From Lachnospiraceae bacterium (lineage in GTDB: Bacteria; Bacillota; Clostridia; Lachnospirales; Lachnospiraceae), in contig JAEEND010000001.1 in the NCBI GenBank assembly GCA_016283575.1, positions 1 through 58,731 of the forward strand: 58,731 nucleotides of DNA, written 5' to 3'. Shown here piece after piece: positions 27,126 through 39,900 of this stretch. The notes under the pieces were generated by a model, which saw only the letters and a program-made list of their open reading frames with translations, made no database searches and was not told the DNA's origin. The translations under genes and the position numbers were made by a program. How positions within the stretch are numbered: position 1 is the first letter of the stretch; the number at the start of each line of letters is the position of its first letter.

Positions 27126-27589
27126 TAAATAATAGGATTGGTTGATGTTGTTGCAGCACCGCCGGGAGTCTGAATGAATCCTTCGATTGCTACGTTAACA
27201 GTACCTGTGTCTGCCTTCTTCACATAGAATTTGATTTCTTTATCTTTGTAATTCTTTGATACAAACTTGTATGTGCCGATTGTGCTTGATACTTCATCCT
27301 TTAAAGATGCAGGAGCTGTTCCTGTTGTAGCATCATGTGAAAGAGCAAACTCATTCTTAATTACGATAGTCTGGTCGTTAGATGTTTCGCTATAGATTAA
27401 CTCATCAGCCATGGCAATCTTAATAGCTTCAGCTACTTCTGCGATTGCTGTGTTATCCTTCTGAAGACGTGTTCTTTCAATATACTTCATATACTGAGGT
27501 GTAAGAACGCCTACAAGTACTGCCATAATGGCAACAACCACAATAAGTTCTACAAGTGAAAATCCTTTGTTGTTTTTTCTGTTTTTCAT
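27122..27589 (-). CDS. pilA: major type IV pilin
   Basis: A 155-aa prepilin. KNRKNNKG then FSLVELIVVVAIMAVLVGVL is a class III signal, cleaved after Gly9, with Glu at mature position 5 for subunit assembly. The C-terminal domain is small, without the paired Cys of Gram-negative pilins. Its size, strong RBS (AAGGAG about 9 nt upstream) and position after pilC point to the main subunit. It is separated by 75 bp from pilC, more than other genes of the operon, leaving room for its own mRNA processing. Confidence 0.88.
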   Translation of the reverse strand: MKNRKNNKGFSLVELIVVVAIMAVLVGVLTPQYMKYIERTRLQKDNTAIAEVAEAIKIAMADELIYSETSNDQTIVIKNEFALSHDATTGTAPASLKDEVSSTIGTYKFVSKNYKDKEIKFYVKKADTGTVNVAIEGFIQTPGGAATTSTNPIIY

Positions 27590-27664
27590 AATGTTTCTCC
27601 TTTATTTCTTTACCCCCGCCCTACTCAGGGGAATTTTTCTTTTGCTAACCCGAAATACTTATCC

Positions 27665-28879
27665 TTACATTGCATCAAGTGCATCATAGAGATGCATCAT
27701 GGGTGCGAGAATCGATGCAATAAGGAATGAAACCACCAGCGCCATGACAATGATAATCATGGGCTCCAGCACCGCCATTACACGACCGGTCTGCTGTTCC
27801 ACTTCTTCGTCGTAATAATCTGCAAGTCGCTCCAACATTTCTTCCGTATTACCGGCTTCCTCACCAATCTTAATCATGTGACATACCATGGGAGGAAAGA
27901 GCTGTGAGTCCGTTAAAGGCTTTGATAATGGAAGACCGATTGTTATCTGATCTCTTGCCATCTCCATAGCCTCTTTAAAATAAATATTGTCAACTGTATT
28001 TGCAACTATTCCAACTGCTTCCGTAATGCCTACGCCGGAAGAAAGAAGTGAACCTAAGGTACGTGCCATAAGTGCGGAATTTGACTTGATCCTCAAATCC
28101 CTTAAAACCGGGATCTTTAATTCAATACCGCCGAAGAACTTCTGTCCCGCATAGGTTTCTTTAAAGTACCGTATAAGTATTATAAGACCTACTACAAAAA
28201 GCAGAATTATAAACCAATATGTTTTTAAAAACTCACTGGCTCCTATAACCGATTTGGTAATGGCCGGTAAATCCGTTCCCAAATCTTCAAAAAGCTCGCT
28301 GTAAGTGGGAATTACCACTAAAAGCATTACTATTACTACGCCCAAAGCTACGATTGATACCATAATGGGGTAGATCATGGCTTTTCTTACCATTGCACGG
28401 GTGCGGGCTGTCTTTTCAAGCTGAATTGCCACACGCTCAAGTGCCAGATCCAAGCTACCGGAAGCTTCGCCTGCCGCCACCATGTGAATCATAAGGTCGG
28501 GGAAGACCTTTTTATTCTGTTCCATGGCGGATGCAAGAGTTTCACCCTTTTCTACTGAAATACGTGCTTCACGTATTCCCTTGGCAAGAGCTTTATTTTC
28601 AGTCTGTTCTTCCAGCATGCTCATGGCTTCCACCAGGGACACACCGGCTCTTAACATGCTGACAAACATACGGGCGAATACGCCCAAATCTCTTGCAGAG
28701 GGCGCAGGTGTAAACATGACACCTATGTCTCTGTCTAAGATTCCTGCTTCGTCTATTTCAAGAAGTAAGAGGCCCTTATCTGCTATGTTGTTTTTTGCCG
28801 CATCAATGTTAGGGGCTTCGATGGTGCCTTTCAGCGTCGCGCCCTTATCATTCACGGCCGAGTAATTATAATAAGCCAT
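27665..28879 (-). CDS. pilC: type IV pilus inner-membrane platform protein PilC/GspF
   Basis: A 404-aa polytopic protein with two T2SSF domains (about 70-190 and 272-395). They share the pattern LARMFVSMLRAGVSLVEAM and MARTLGSLLSSGVGITEAV. TM helices are at about 168-190, 220-240 and 375-398. It forms the platform on which PilB drives pilin insertion. An N-terminal region (YYNYSAVNDKGATLKGT) matches the family start. AAGGAG stands 7 nt before the ATG, 11 bp after pilB. Confidence 0.95.
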   Translation of the reverse strand: MAYYNYSAVNDKGATLKGTIEAPNIDAAKNNIADKGLLLLEIDEAGILDRDIGVMFTPAPSARDLGVFARMFVSMLRAGVSLVEAMSMLEEQTENKALAKGIREARISVEKGETLASAMEQNKKVFPDLMIHMVAAGEASGSLDLALERVAIQLEKTARTRAMVRKAMIYPIMVSIVALGVVIVMLLVVIPTYSELFEDLGTDLPAITKSVIGASEFLKTYWFIILLFVVGLIILIRYFKETYAGQKFFGGIELKIPVLRDLRIKSNSALMARTLGSLLSSGVGITEAVGIVANTVDNIYFKEAMEMARDQITIGLPLSKPLTDSQLFPPMVCHMIKIGEEAGNTEEMLERLADYYDEEVEQQTGRVMAVLEPMIIIVMALVVSFLIASILAPMMHLYDALDAM

Positions 28880-28890
28880 ATATAAGCTCC

Positions 28891-30588
28891 TTAATTTTCA
28901 AAAGAAACTCTCATCATTTCTTCAAAGGATGTAATTCCCTTAAGTACCAACTCTGAAGCTGTCATACGGAGTGTTCGCATACCGTCTGAAAGAGCCTGTG
29001 TCTGAATCTCATCAGAGGTTGCGTTATCAGCGATGAGTCTCTTGACTCTATTGGTCATTGGCATTATTTCATATACGCCTATTCTGCCGATATAACCTGA
29101 ATTATCGCAATGAGAGCATCCCACTGCTTCATATATTTCAAGTCTTTCAACATCGGTTTTCTTTAATATTTTCTTTTTCTCATAGTCTGCTTCAATGCGC
29201 CTCTTGCAGTTGGGACAGAGTCTTCGTACAAGTCGCTGAGCAATAACACCTACCAGAGCATCTGCTATTAAATAGGGTTCAATACCCATGTCTGTAAGTC
29301 TTGTTACTGTAGCGGCTGCGGAGTTGGTGTGAAGTGTACTTACCACAAGGTGACCTGTTATGGCTGCCTGCACAGCAATGGCCGCCGTCTCTTCATCTCG
29401 GATTTCACCGATCATGATGATATCCGGGTCCTGACGGAGGATGGATCTGAGGGAAGTGGCAAAGGTAAGATCGGCTTTGGGATTAACCTGTACCTGATTT
29501 ACGCCGTCTATATTTGCTTCCACAGGGTCTTCTACCGTTATGATGTTTACGTCCTGCTTGTTTAATTCTGACAGGGCAGTATACAGGGTGGTAGACTTAC
29601 CGGAACCTGTGGGGCCTGTTACAAGCAAGATTCCGTGAGGATTCTTAAGGATATTATCAAACAGGGCCATTTCATGTTCCTGAAGGCCGAGCTGACTTTT
29701 ATTTCTCGAAAAGGCATTCTTTGATGCAAGTCTTAATACTATCTTTTCACCGTATACGGTAGGAAGAACGGCTACACGGATATCATATTCCTGACGGTCA
29801 ACCACCTGGGTCATACGGCCGTCCTGAGGCTTTCTTTTTTCAGCTATATCCATACCGCTTATAATCTTGATACGAGCGGATACAGCGGCGAGAACACCGG
29901 GATTGTAGGAAGCCTTTTCTACCAAAACACCGTCGATTCGGAATCGAACTCTCACTCTCTTTTCAAGGGGCTCTATGTGAATATCGGAAGCACGCTGTCT
30001 GACAGCATTTTCCACTAAGTCTTTAACCAGTTGTACAATGGGGGATGAATTCACATCGGCATTTTGAGTCTTCTCGTCCTCGAAGGTATCATCAAGACCC
30101 TTCTCTCTTGTATATGTGTCAAGAATCGCATTAACTTCTTCCTGTCCATACACACGGTCGATAGCTAACATTATCTGCCTGGTGGTGGATACGCAAGGTT
30201 CAATCTGAAGATTAGTAATTATGCCAAGGTCATCTATGGCGTTGAAATCCATAGGATCTGCCATGGCAACACGGAGCACGTTAGGTGAATCTTTTGCAAA
30301 TTCAAAGGGAAAAACTCTGTGCTTTTTAAGTAAAGATGCGGAAGTCAGTTTCCGTATCTCTTCAGGCACATCAATATGGCCCAGCTCTATTACTTCAAGG
30401 TGAAGCTGTTCACCCAGAGCTTCGGCTATTTTTTCCTCTGTCAGAACATGATAATCAACCAGGACTTCACCCAATTTGAGCCCGGTTTCTTTTTGCCTTC
30501 TCAGTGCCATCTCTAACTGATCCTGGGTTATAAAGCCTCCCTGAACCAGCATGTCACCAAGACGTAGCTTCTTTCTGCCAATTTCCAT
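28891..30588 (-). CDS. pilB: type IV pilus extension ATPase PilB/GspE
   Basis: A 565-aa hexameric ATPase that powers pilus polymerisation. An N-terminal MshEN-like domain (about 1-145; LRLGDMLVQGGFITQDQL) precedes the GspE core. Walker A GPTGSGKST is near residue 325. The Asp box/Walker B block is DPDIIMIGEIRDEETA, with the His box TGHLVVSTLHTN after it. A tetracysteine zinc motif (CPNC and CSHC) follows. MshEN domains of related ATPases bind c-di-GMP; whether this one does is not known. The frame begins at a TTG (30603), but the ATG at 30588 is preferred. First gene of the operon. Confidence 0.95.
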   Translation of the reverse strand: MEIGRKKLRLGDMLVQGGFITQDQLEMALRRQKETGLKLGEVLVDYHVLTEEKIAEALGEQLHLEVIELGHIDVPEEIRKLTSASLLKKHRVFPFEFAKDSPNVLRVAMADPMDFNAIDDLGIITNLQIEPCVSTTRQIMLAIDRVYGQEEVNAILDTYTREKGLDDTFEDEKTQNADVNSSPIVQLVKDLVENAVRQRASDIHIEPLEKRVRVRFRIDGVLVEKASYNPGVLAAVSARIKIISGMDIAEKRKPQDGRMTQVVDRQEYDIRVAVLPTVYGEKIVLRLASKNAFSRNKSQLGLQEHEMALFDNILKNPHGILLVTGPTGSGKSTTLYTALSELNKQDVNIITVEDPVEANIDGVNQVQVNPKADLTFATSLRSILRQDPDIIMIGEIRDEETAAIAVQAAITGHLVVSTLHTNSAAATVTRLTDMGIEPYLIADALVGVIAQRLVRRLCPNCKRRIEADYEKKKILKKTDVERLEIYEAVGCSHCDNSGYIGRIGVYEIMPMTNRVKRLIADNATSDEIQTQALSDGMRTLRMTASELVLKGITSFEEMMRVSFEN

Positions 30589-30620
30589 GCTTTTTGCCCC
30601 CAAAGAAAGTTATTCACCTT

Positions 30621-30649
30621 ATGTTAACATGCTTTTATTAGATTTACAA
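30621..30649 (-). promoter_or_regulatory. candidate promoter of the pilus operon
   Basis: Minus strand TTGTAA (30649-30644), 17 bp, TAACAT (30626-30621), 32 nt upstream of pilB. It lies directly after the terminator of the adhesin operon. Confidence 0.55.
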
Positions 30650-30687
30650 TAATTTTTTTATGTTACCTAAATCACGCAATTGCGAAA

Positions 30688-30715
30688 AAAGGACCCGGTA
30701 AAAACCGGGTCCTTT
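30688..30715 (-). terminator. terminator of the giant adhesin operon
   Basis: A perfect 12-bp stem (AAAGGACCCGGT / ACCGGGTCCTTT) with loop of four A; on the minus strand it is followed by six T. It lies 19 bp after the small membrane protein gene. Confidence 0.9.
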
Positions 30716-30734
30716 CATCAATTGATGTAAATCC

Positions 30735-30953
30735 TTATTCTGTTTCTTCGTCCTTATTAAGCTTTCTGTTCTGAATCATAAGCATTGTGGAACCAAGTAA
30801 AACCACTACTAAGCAGAGGATTGTTACTATGGGATCCAAATGGCAGCCCCAGAAGAAATAGCAAATCACAAGGCCGATCACTGTAGCTACTGCTACTACC
30901 CAATCTACGATGGGCATCTTGGATTTCTTTTGTTTATTCTTTTCCTGTTCCAT
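30735..30953 (-). CDS. small two-TM membrane protein
   Basis: A 72-aa protein with a basic N-terminus (MEQEKNKQKKSKM), two hydrophobic helices (about 15-34 and 40-60) and an acidic tail (KLNKDEETE). No family is recognised. AAGGAGGAGG stands before the ATG at 30953, so the longer frame from 31043, which overlaps the giant gene, is rejected. It is 13 bp behind the 3122-aa surface protein gene and shares its terminator, so it may help its export or anchoring; that is inference only. Confidence 0.75.
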   Translation of the reverse strand: MEQEKNKQKKSKMPIVDWVVAVATVIGLVICYFFWGCHLDPIVTILCLVVVLLGSTMLMIQNRKLNKDEETE

Positions 30954-30966
30954 AATTGCCTCCTCC

Positions 30967-33900
30967 TTAGTTCTCGGTTTCTGCTTCTTTTTCACGAAGA
31001 TCACGTGAATTCTTAACACCACGTGCGATTGCGTACAATGCATAGAGTAATGTGATAAGTAAGATTACCCAGTGAATGAAGCAATCGTGAGGAGCAGCTG
31101 CAAGAGGTGCTTCTTCATCTTCGATTTCAATTTCTGCGCCGTTACTGATTGCGGGTGCCTGAGGTGTTGCTTCTTCTTCGATTTCGATTTCTGCAACTTC
31201 TTCAGGTTCTGCAACTACGGGAGTAGGAGCAACAGGTGTGATTGCAGGTGTTCCGCCACCACCGGGCTGTCCGGGTTCTTCCTCGCCGCCCTGGTATCCT
31301 TCGTCGGTAATGGTAAATGTGTTACCTACGAAAATAGGATTGTAGTTATCGGAAAGCTTCACAATTGCGAATCTTACGGCATATACACCGGGTAATTCGC
31401 CTGCGTCTCTGTAAGCATATGCTTCAACAGGATCGAAGGATACTGCGTTCTCGGTTCTTACATGGAATGCAGGATCGGGATCGCCGTACTTCTTGGAACC
31501 GCCTGTCAAACGTAAGGTAATGGTTCTCTTTGTGATCGTGAGCTTACCTTCAGGTGTTGTACCGTCGTTAATTACGTAGTTATCTGATGTCTGTCTGATG
31601 AGATCGGGCAAGAATCTGTTTGTAATTCTGTCTGCAAATACTACGAGACTTCTCATAACAGGAACATCGATAATCTCAGGTAATTCAACTTCTTTTTCTA
31701 CAAGCTTAAAGTAAATCTTGTAATCTCCGATGTTTTCGCCTTCTTCTCTTGTGAGGGTGAATTCATCATTGTTAGGAAGCTTAGTGATTACGCTTCCGTC
31801 TTCCTTGGTGATTACTGCCTCGAATTCAGGATCGGCATCACCGAAGATCTTTGTCTTGTCAACAATCTTTACATTAAGTACTAAAGGTACGATTTCGAAG
31901 TCGGTGGTAACGGGCTCAAATACATAGTTGCCTGCATCTTCGCCATCGATTCCTACAACTGTAAGGTCGTAGTTACCAACGTTTTCACCTTCTTCTCTCT
32001 CCCATACAGGAGTAACATCATCGCCTTCAAGGGTACCTTCGAAGTGACCTGTGTATTCGGGATCGTCTTCACCGTAGGTCTTCTTCTGTCCTTCATCGGG
32101 AACATAGGTAATGGTCTTAGGTTCGATTGTTAATTCGTTTCCTTCGTAGGAAATAATGTAGTTATCTGTTTCTGTTTCGCCGTCTACTGTGATTGCATAT
32201 GTTCCGGCATTGTTACCTTCCTCACGAGTTACTGTGTAAAGGTCGTCGATATTATCGTTACCAACAAGGCCTTCAATTGTAACTGTAAGTTCAGGTTCGG
32301 CATCACCATAAGTAATGGTAATGGGATCTGCCTTAACGGTTACTGCCTTCTTTTCAATTTCGAAGAATACATCTTCTGCATCTTCATTGGTTACAATAGT
32401 GTAGTTATTTACGTCATCACCGCCGAAGGTTACGCTGTAGCTGTACTTGCCTGCGTTTTCGCCTTCTTCTCTGGTGATTTCGTATGTTACATCGTCTCCG
32501 GCTTCGAGACCTGTGAAGGAACCTGTGAAGGATTCGGGATCCTCTTCACCGTAGGTCTTCTTCTGGTCTTTATCGATATTGAAGTTTATCTGCTTCTGAC
32601 CGATTGTCAATGTTCCATTTGTGTATGTCACATTGTAGTTAGCAAATGTTTCAGGTCCTGTTACGGAAATTACATGTGAGCCTGCATTATCTGTGTCATT
32701 TGCTACTCTTCCAGCACTTACGCCGGTCAGAACGCTCTTTTCATCTCCGTTCTTTAAGCCTTCAACTGACCATGTGAATTCAGGATCTGCATCACCATAA
32801 GTCTTTTCTTTTGCATCAGCTGTGATAGTGATGTCAGCCTTGGTGATATTAAGGGTTCCGTCTACGTACTTAACTTCGTAGTTACCCTGCTTAGTATTGC
32901 CGGTTGCTGTGATAGCGTAACCATTTGCAGTCACATCTTCGCCTTCAGCACGGCTTAAGGTTACATTGAGTAAATCCTTAATAGTATTGTCATATGCGCT
33001 GTTTTCAGTTACTTCTTTACCAAGCACTACCTGGTAGGTAAGTTCAGGATCTTTATCACCATAAGTCTTAGTCTTATTATCAACTACTACCACGATGGGA
33101 GCTGCTGAAATAGTATAAGTAGCGGTATTAAATACTACATTGTAGTTACCCTGAACGCTGTCACCTGTTGCTGAGATAGTGTATTCGCCTACATTATCTC
33201 CTGCCGCACGGCTTAATTCGTACTGAACAGTGTCATTTCCTACAAGGCCTGATACCTTGGCTGTAAGAGCTACAGGACTTTCTCCGTAAACCTGAGCCTG
33301 ATTATCAGGAGTTACTGTTGCGGTAGCTCTGCTTATTGTGATTTCCTTATCTGCAGGAACTAAAACGTTATAGTTACCTGTAGTATCGGTTGCTGCTACA
33401 TGAACTGTATAAGTACCTGCATCGGTAGGAGCTTCTGTAAGTACTGTACCGTCAGCTTTAATGAATGTTACTGTACGTGTAATATCAGCTTCTGAATCCT
33501 GTCTCTTAAGACCTTCTACATCTGTAGAATATGTAAGAGGCTGTCCGTCAAATGTCTTTCCTTCTACATCGATAGTTACTGTTGCTGTAGCCTTGTTGAT
33601 CGCAAATGTTCCGGGTACGTATGTTACATCGTAATTACCCTGTACTGCGTTTCCGGAAGGAGTAATTGCATAAGTACCAACGTTCTCACCATCAGCTCTT
33701 GCTACGTTGACTGTTAATAACTTGCTTGCGTCTTCGCCTTTTACAAGATCTGATGCGTACCAAGCGTATGAAGCAGGATTAGGATCACCGTAAGTCTTTT
33801 CTGCATCGGAAGCTGTTACTGTTACTGCCTTTCTTCCAATGGTTACGTCTTTTTTATTTACATATACGACGTCGTAGTTACCCTGCACTGTGTCGCCTGA

Positions 33901-36900
33901 TACCTTAACTGTATAGGTTCCTGCATTTGCAGGAGCTTCAGTTAATTCCTGACCGTTTGCATCAATGTATGAAACAGTGTATGCGATAACAGATTCAGCA
34001 TCATTTCTCTTAAGACCCGTTACTTTTGCACCTGCTGTTAATGCATTACCGTCATAGGTCTTACCTGTTCCGGTTGCTGTTACTGTTGCTGTAGCTCTGT
34101 TAATCGTGAATGTACCCTTTTCATAAGAAACAATGTAGTTACCCTGTTCTGTTCTTCCGGAAGGAGTAATGTCATAGGTTCCGACATTTTCACCGGTTGC
34201 TCTTGCTACATTCACTGTAAGAAGTGATTTGCTTTCACCGTTTACAAGACCATTCACAGTCCAAGCAAAGCTTCTCGGATCTCTGTCACCGTATGTCTTG
34301 CTTGCATCGGAAGCAGTTACTGTTACTGCCTTTTTAGAAATTGTAGCTTCTGTGTTTGTAAAGGTTACATGGTAGTTGCCCTGATTTTCAGCACCACTTA
34401 CCAATACTTCATATGTTCCTGCATTCTTAGGAGCTACTGTTGTAGCTGAAGCATTGGAGCCCTTTACTTTATATGTGATTGTGTAGTTAATCTTATTTGT
34501 TTCACCATAAGCAAGTTCTGAAACAGTTGCTGAAGCTGCAAGTGCGGCACCATCATAAGTCTTATTCTGACTTACTGCTGTTACTGTTACTTCCTTAGGG
34601 TTAATTGTAAGTGTACCTGTACCATAAGTAACTTCATAGTTACCCTGAGTTTCAGCGCCTGTTGCTGTAATGGAATATGTTCCTGCGCTTACATTTTCTG
34701 CATCTTCACGGGTGAGTGATACATTCAAGTTAATGTTGTCATTTCTAACTCCGTCAAGTGTTACATAGTAAGTAAGTTCAGGTACTGTATCGCCGTATGT
34801 TGCTTCTTTGTTTTCAACAACAACAGCTACGGGAGCAGTTGAAACACTGAGCGTACCATTGGTTGTTGAAACCGTGTAGTTACCCTGGCTTTCGGAAGCT
34901 GTTACTACAATACCATATGTTCCAACGTTAGGTGTTGTAGTGCCTTCTAAAGCTTCACAGCTCAATGTGTATTCAATTTCATCGTCTTCACTTACGAGGC
35001 CTTCAACTGTAGCTGAAAGTTCAGGCTTTGTCTTTCCGTAAGTCATTGACTTATTATCAGCTGTTACGGTTACTGCCTTCTGAGCAATTGTAGCAGTTGC
35101 ATTGTTAAATACTACGTTGTAGTTACCCTGTTCTGCATCACCTGTTACCTTAACAGTGTATGTACCTGCATTTACAGGTCTGTCGCCGGTTTCTTCATTA
35201 CCTTTTACAAAAGAAACCTGATAGCTGATAAGTGATTCTGCATATTCTGCATCATTGCCCTTTAAGCCTGTTACAGCCACGGAATAATCAAGATATTCAC
35301 CATCATAGGTCTTTCCGGTTGCTGTAGCTGTTACGGTTGCAGTTGCTCTTGTAATTTCAAATGTTTCATTAGGATTTGTAACTGTTACGTTGTAGTTATT
35401 GTTTTCAGAGAAGGAAACATTGTAAGCATATGTACCGACGTTTTCTCCTTCTGCTCTTGTAACTGTAGCAGTTACTGTATCGTTTCCAACGAATGAACCG
35501 GTCGCAAATGTACCTGTAAGATCAGGATCTGCTTCACCATATTCCTTGGAAGCATCAGTAATTGTGAAGCTTACATCCTTAGGATTAATGGTAAGTGTAC
35601 CGGGTACATATGTTGCTGTGTAGTTATTGCTTAAGTTATTAATAACTACTGAAACTTCATATCCGCCGTCCTTAACATTTTCACCTTCTTCTCTTGTGAA
35701 GGTATATGTAAGCCCTGTTGCGTTGTCGTTATTCTTAAATGCGTTACTAACAACTCCGTCTTCAGATACTGTGCCGAATGCTACAGTGTACTGAGGATCG
35801 TTGTCGCCGTATGTCTTTTCTGCATCATTTACAGTAACAACAAGAATTGCGGGAGTGATGGCAAAGCTTACTTCATTGTGGTTATCAACGAGCGTATAGT
35901 TCTTTGCTACATCCTTTTCGCCTGCATTTGTAAGTGTAACCGCGTTAAACGCATATTCTCCGGCATTTTCTCCGGATACTCTTGTTACATTTACTGCGAG
36001 GCCGTTTAAATCTGAAACCAGAGGCTCGTAGCCTTCTGCAAAGGAACCTGTTAACTCAGGATCTGCATCGCCGTATACCTTACTCTGATTTGCATCAATG
36101 TTATATCTGATTTCTTTTGCATTAATTGTGAAGGTACCGTCAACACCTGCTACTGTGTAGTTGCTACCTGCGGGTTCTGTAACCGTTACAGTTACCTTAT
36201 AGGAACCTGCATCTTCGCCTGCTGCACGGTTTAAGCTGTAAGCTACGGTATCTCCATTAAGTGTACCGTTTACGGTAGCTGTAAGAAGAGGATCTTCCCC
36301 ACCGTATGTCTTTGAAAGCGCGTCGGGTGTTACTGTAACGCTCTGAGGATTAACAGTAAGTGTACCTGTGTTCTTTGTTGCACTGCTGTAGTTAGCTGTT
36401 ACGTCATTTCCTTCTGCATCTTTAATCACATAAGAAACAACTGTTACTACCGCACCGCTTTCTGAAACATTGGTAATTGTGTTGTTAGAAAGTGTAGCTT
36501 CTAAAGTATGTCCTTCGATAAGACCTTCTGTTACGTATCCGTTTGCACCAAGTGCTGTTCCGTCATAGATCTTACTGTTGTTATTAGGTGTAATGGTAAC
36601 GGGAGCTTTACGCTGGTTAATGGTAAGTTTTCCGTTATTTGCAACAAATGTTACTGTGTAGTTGGTTGAAGCAACTGAGAAGTCACCTGCATTAATTGTT
36701 AATGTTTCTTCGCCAACCGCGGTTCTGCTTACGGAAGGTGTTACTTCCGGTTTTGTAATATGAGATTCCTGTAAAGTACTTCCTGCAGGAATAGAAATCG
36801 TATATCCGCTTACAGTCTTCTCTGTTCCATCATATGTATATTCAGCGCTATTACCTGTTACTGTTACGGTAACGGTCTGAGGAAGAATATTCATAGTGAT

Positions 36901-39900
36901 GGTTTTAGATGCTGAAGCATACTGTCCGTTTCTGTCAACTGCCATAATCTCTACAGAGATAGGGCCATCTGAAACATTGGTAATGGAAGGAGCTACTGTT
37001 GTATAGTTTCCTGTTCCGCCTACACGATACTGATAGTAAACATCAGAACCTGAAGGATTGTTATCGGATGCTGTAGCTGTAAGAGCTGTTCCGTCATAAA
37101 CCTTTTCAAGGTTGGTTGCTGTTATTGTAAGAGCTGTGCCCTGTTCAATAGTAAGCTTACCATCCGTTACATTAAATGTAAGATTGTAGTTTCCGTTACC
37201 GGATACAAAGCTTTCTGCTGTAAGACCCATAGGGTATTCACCTACAGTTGTGCCTTCGGCATGAGCGCTCTTTCCTTCTGAAAGAGAAACGCTTGCTTTA
37301 GCTTCAGCATAAAGCGTATCTGATAAAGTGCTGTCTTCAGGCTTTGAAATTACATAGCCATCTACTGTGTGCATCTGATTATCAAAAGCCTTTGTATCAG
37401 AGTTACCTGCAATATTCAATGTTGCAGCCAATCTGTTAACTGTAATTTTATATGTTAAATCACTTGTTTGAGAAACAACATAGTTTCCGTTAGCATCGGT
37501 AAGTACAACAGTAAATTCCTGCGTTCCTGCATTAGTAACCTGAGGAACTGAGGATAATGTATTACCATCTGCATCCTTATAGGATACGGAGAATCTGTTG
37601 TCAGCTACAGGAGCTGTACCCTGAGGCTGTCCGTTGTATGTATATGTCTGGTCAGCAATGTTAACAGTAACAACCTGAGGATTAATGGTTAAATCTGCAT
37701 CTTCAACCGTAACCTTGTAGTTACCCTGGATTTCTGCTGCTGTAACTTTTACAGCGCCTGCGTAGGTACCTGCATTGGCATTAGCATAAGACTGATCAAG
37801 AGCTACAGTGTAGCTGACAGGCTCGTTAGCAAATTCGTTCTTATCTAAAGTTGCAGAAAAACTTGTAGGATCTGCTTCGCCATAAGTCTTTGATGCAGCA
37901 ACTGCAGAAATCTTAATTTCAAAAGGATTGATTACTACGTTGTAAGTCTTAGGCTGACTATTCTCATAGTTTTCTTTTGTAGCATAAACAGTTACAACGT
38001 GGGTTCCTACATTCTTAAATGTAGGAGCTGTTGTTTCATCAGTATGTACTGTGCCATTTTCATCAGTATATGAGTAATGTAATGTAGCACCGGCTACAGA
38101 AGCTATTGCACTTCCGCCGTGGTACTGAGCATCATATGTGCCTGTATATCCTGCAGCGGTTGTATCTACTGTAAGACCGGTATTAGCATATACGGTAATG
38201 GTATATGTCTTATCTTCACAGCTATAGTTACTGTTATTAACCTTAGCAGTTACTGTCTTGGTTCCCACATCAGTAACTGTAGGGTAGGAATCCTGCTTTT
38301 CGTTTCCAACATAGTATTCGATTGCTACGTTCTCACGTCCTACAACACCTGTAAGAGTTGCAGCAACGCCGTGAGGCTGTCCATCGTATTCTGCTCTTAA
38401 ATCAGAAGCATTAATGGTAAGAGCCTTGGGATTAATCTTTAAATCGCCTTCAACATATGTGATGTTGTAGTTTGATTCTTTCGTATTACCATTTAAAGTA
38501 CCGTGAGTAATAGTATTCTTAACTACACCTTCAGATACATTGGTAACGGAACCTGTTGCCTTGGGCGCACCTGTTTCGGTAAAGCCCTGACCGTTTACAA
38601 ATCCATCACCGGTAATAGTAATATCACTATCCGTAAGAGGTGTTCCATCATAGGTCTTATTATTAGAATCACTGGTTACGGTGATATTTCTTTTATCAAC
38701 TGTAATTGTATATGTAGTTTCAGCGGTATCATATTTAGGGTTTTCAGCCTTAACTGAAACTGTTGTTGTTCCTGCATCAATTCTTGTAGGCTTTGTTTGT
38801 GACCAAGCACCGTTTCCAACCTTATAAGAAACTCTGGTACCCTGTGTTTTATCGGCAGGTAACTGATAAGCCACATCGCCACCGTGTGCCTGTCCGTCAT
38901 AAGTAGCTGTAACATTAGGTACAGAAACTGTAAGACCTGCACGGGAAGGATAAATAACCTTTACTTCGGTAACACCTTCCTTAAGGTTTGTGATATTAAA
39001 TCCGTTAATGCCTTCAACATATCCGTCATTGTATCCTGTTGTAGGCTTGTTATCTCTTACGTTCTTTCCGATATCTTTTGATGAACCTACGCCTAAGCCT
39101 TTGATAGCTTCTGTTTTAAAGGGTTCAGTTTCATCTTCTTTATAATAACTGATACTGATGGCTGCTCTCGTTGAGTAATCTTTTTTAAAGGTTACATCAA
39201 TGTGGTCCATGGCTCCACCACCAGCATAATCTACAGTGAAAATATCGATTACAAAAGTTCCGCTGTAATCATCACCATAGTTTGCTGTGAGAAGCTCACC
39301 TACGTTATCGATGGTAGCCTTAGAAGACCAACCATCTGTGTGAGGGAACTTGCTTTTGCCGTTGTTGTCATTCTTAGAATAACAATCAGTACCTTCGACA
39401 CCGTTAAATGACACCTTGCCGCTCTGGTTGGATGTTCCGGACCAGAATGCAAGATATTTCATAAAGTTGGAATCATTAATATTCTCACCCTGCTTGTAAA
39501 CAAAAATGAAAATATCATCATTTATAGGAAGAACTCCATCCACACCATAGCCTGTGTAATTAGAGGCAAGTCTAACCTTATCAGCAAAATCATAGCCTTC
39601 AGGTATAGTAAAGGTTCCCTTAAATCTATTTACACGTCCCTGATCATTTTTACCCTCATATTTCCAGGTCGCATAATCTCTATTTATTGCACTGTCATAT
39701 CCGTAGTCATAATTAACTCCGGCTTTACCACGCAATGCGTCCCATACATCTTTCTTAGCAGTTAATGAAGTTCCGATTGAGCTTACAGTACTCCACTTGA
39801 AGTTGAAGTCCGCACCATGATTCTTATAGTTATTTAAAAGCATGGTTTCTTCGTAACTCGATCTTGACCATGTAATACTAGGTTTGTATTCAGTATCGCT

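Noticed and set aside
38119-39411. Several plus-strand frames of 65-93 codons opposite the giant repeat gene
   Set aside because: They are antisense shadows created by the biased codon use of the MBG repeats; no RBS or promoter.
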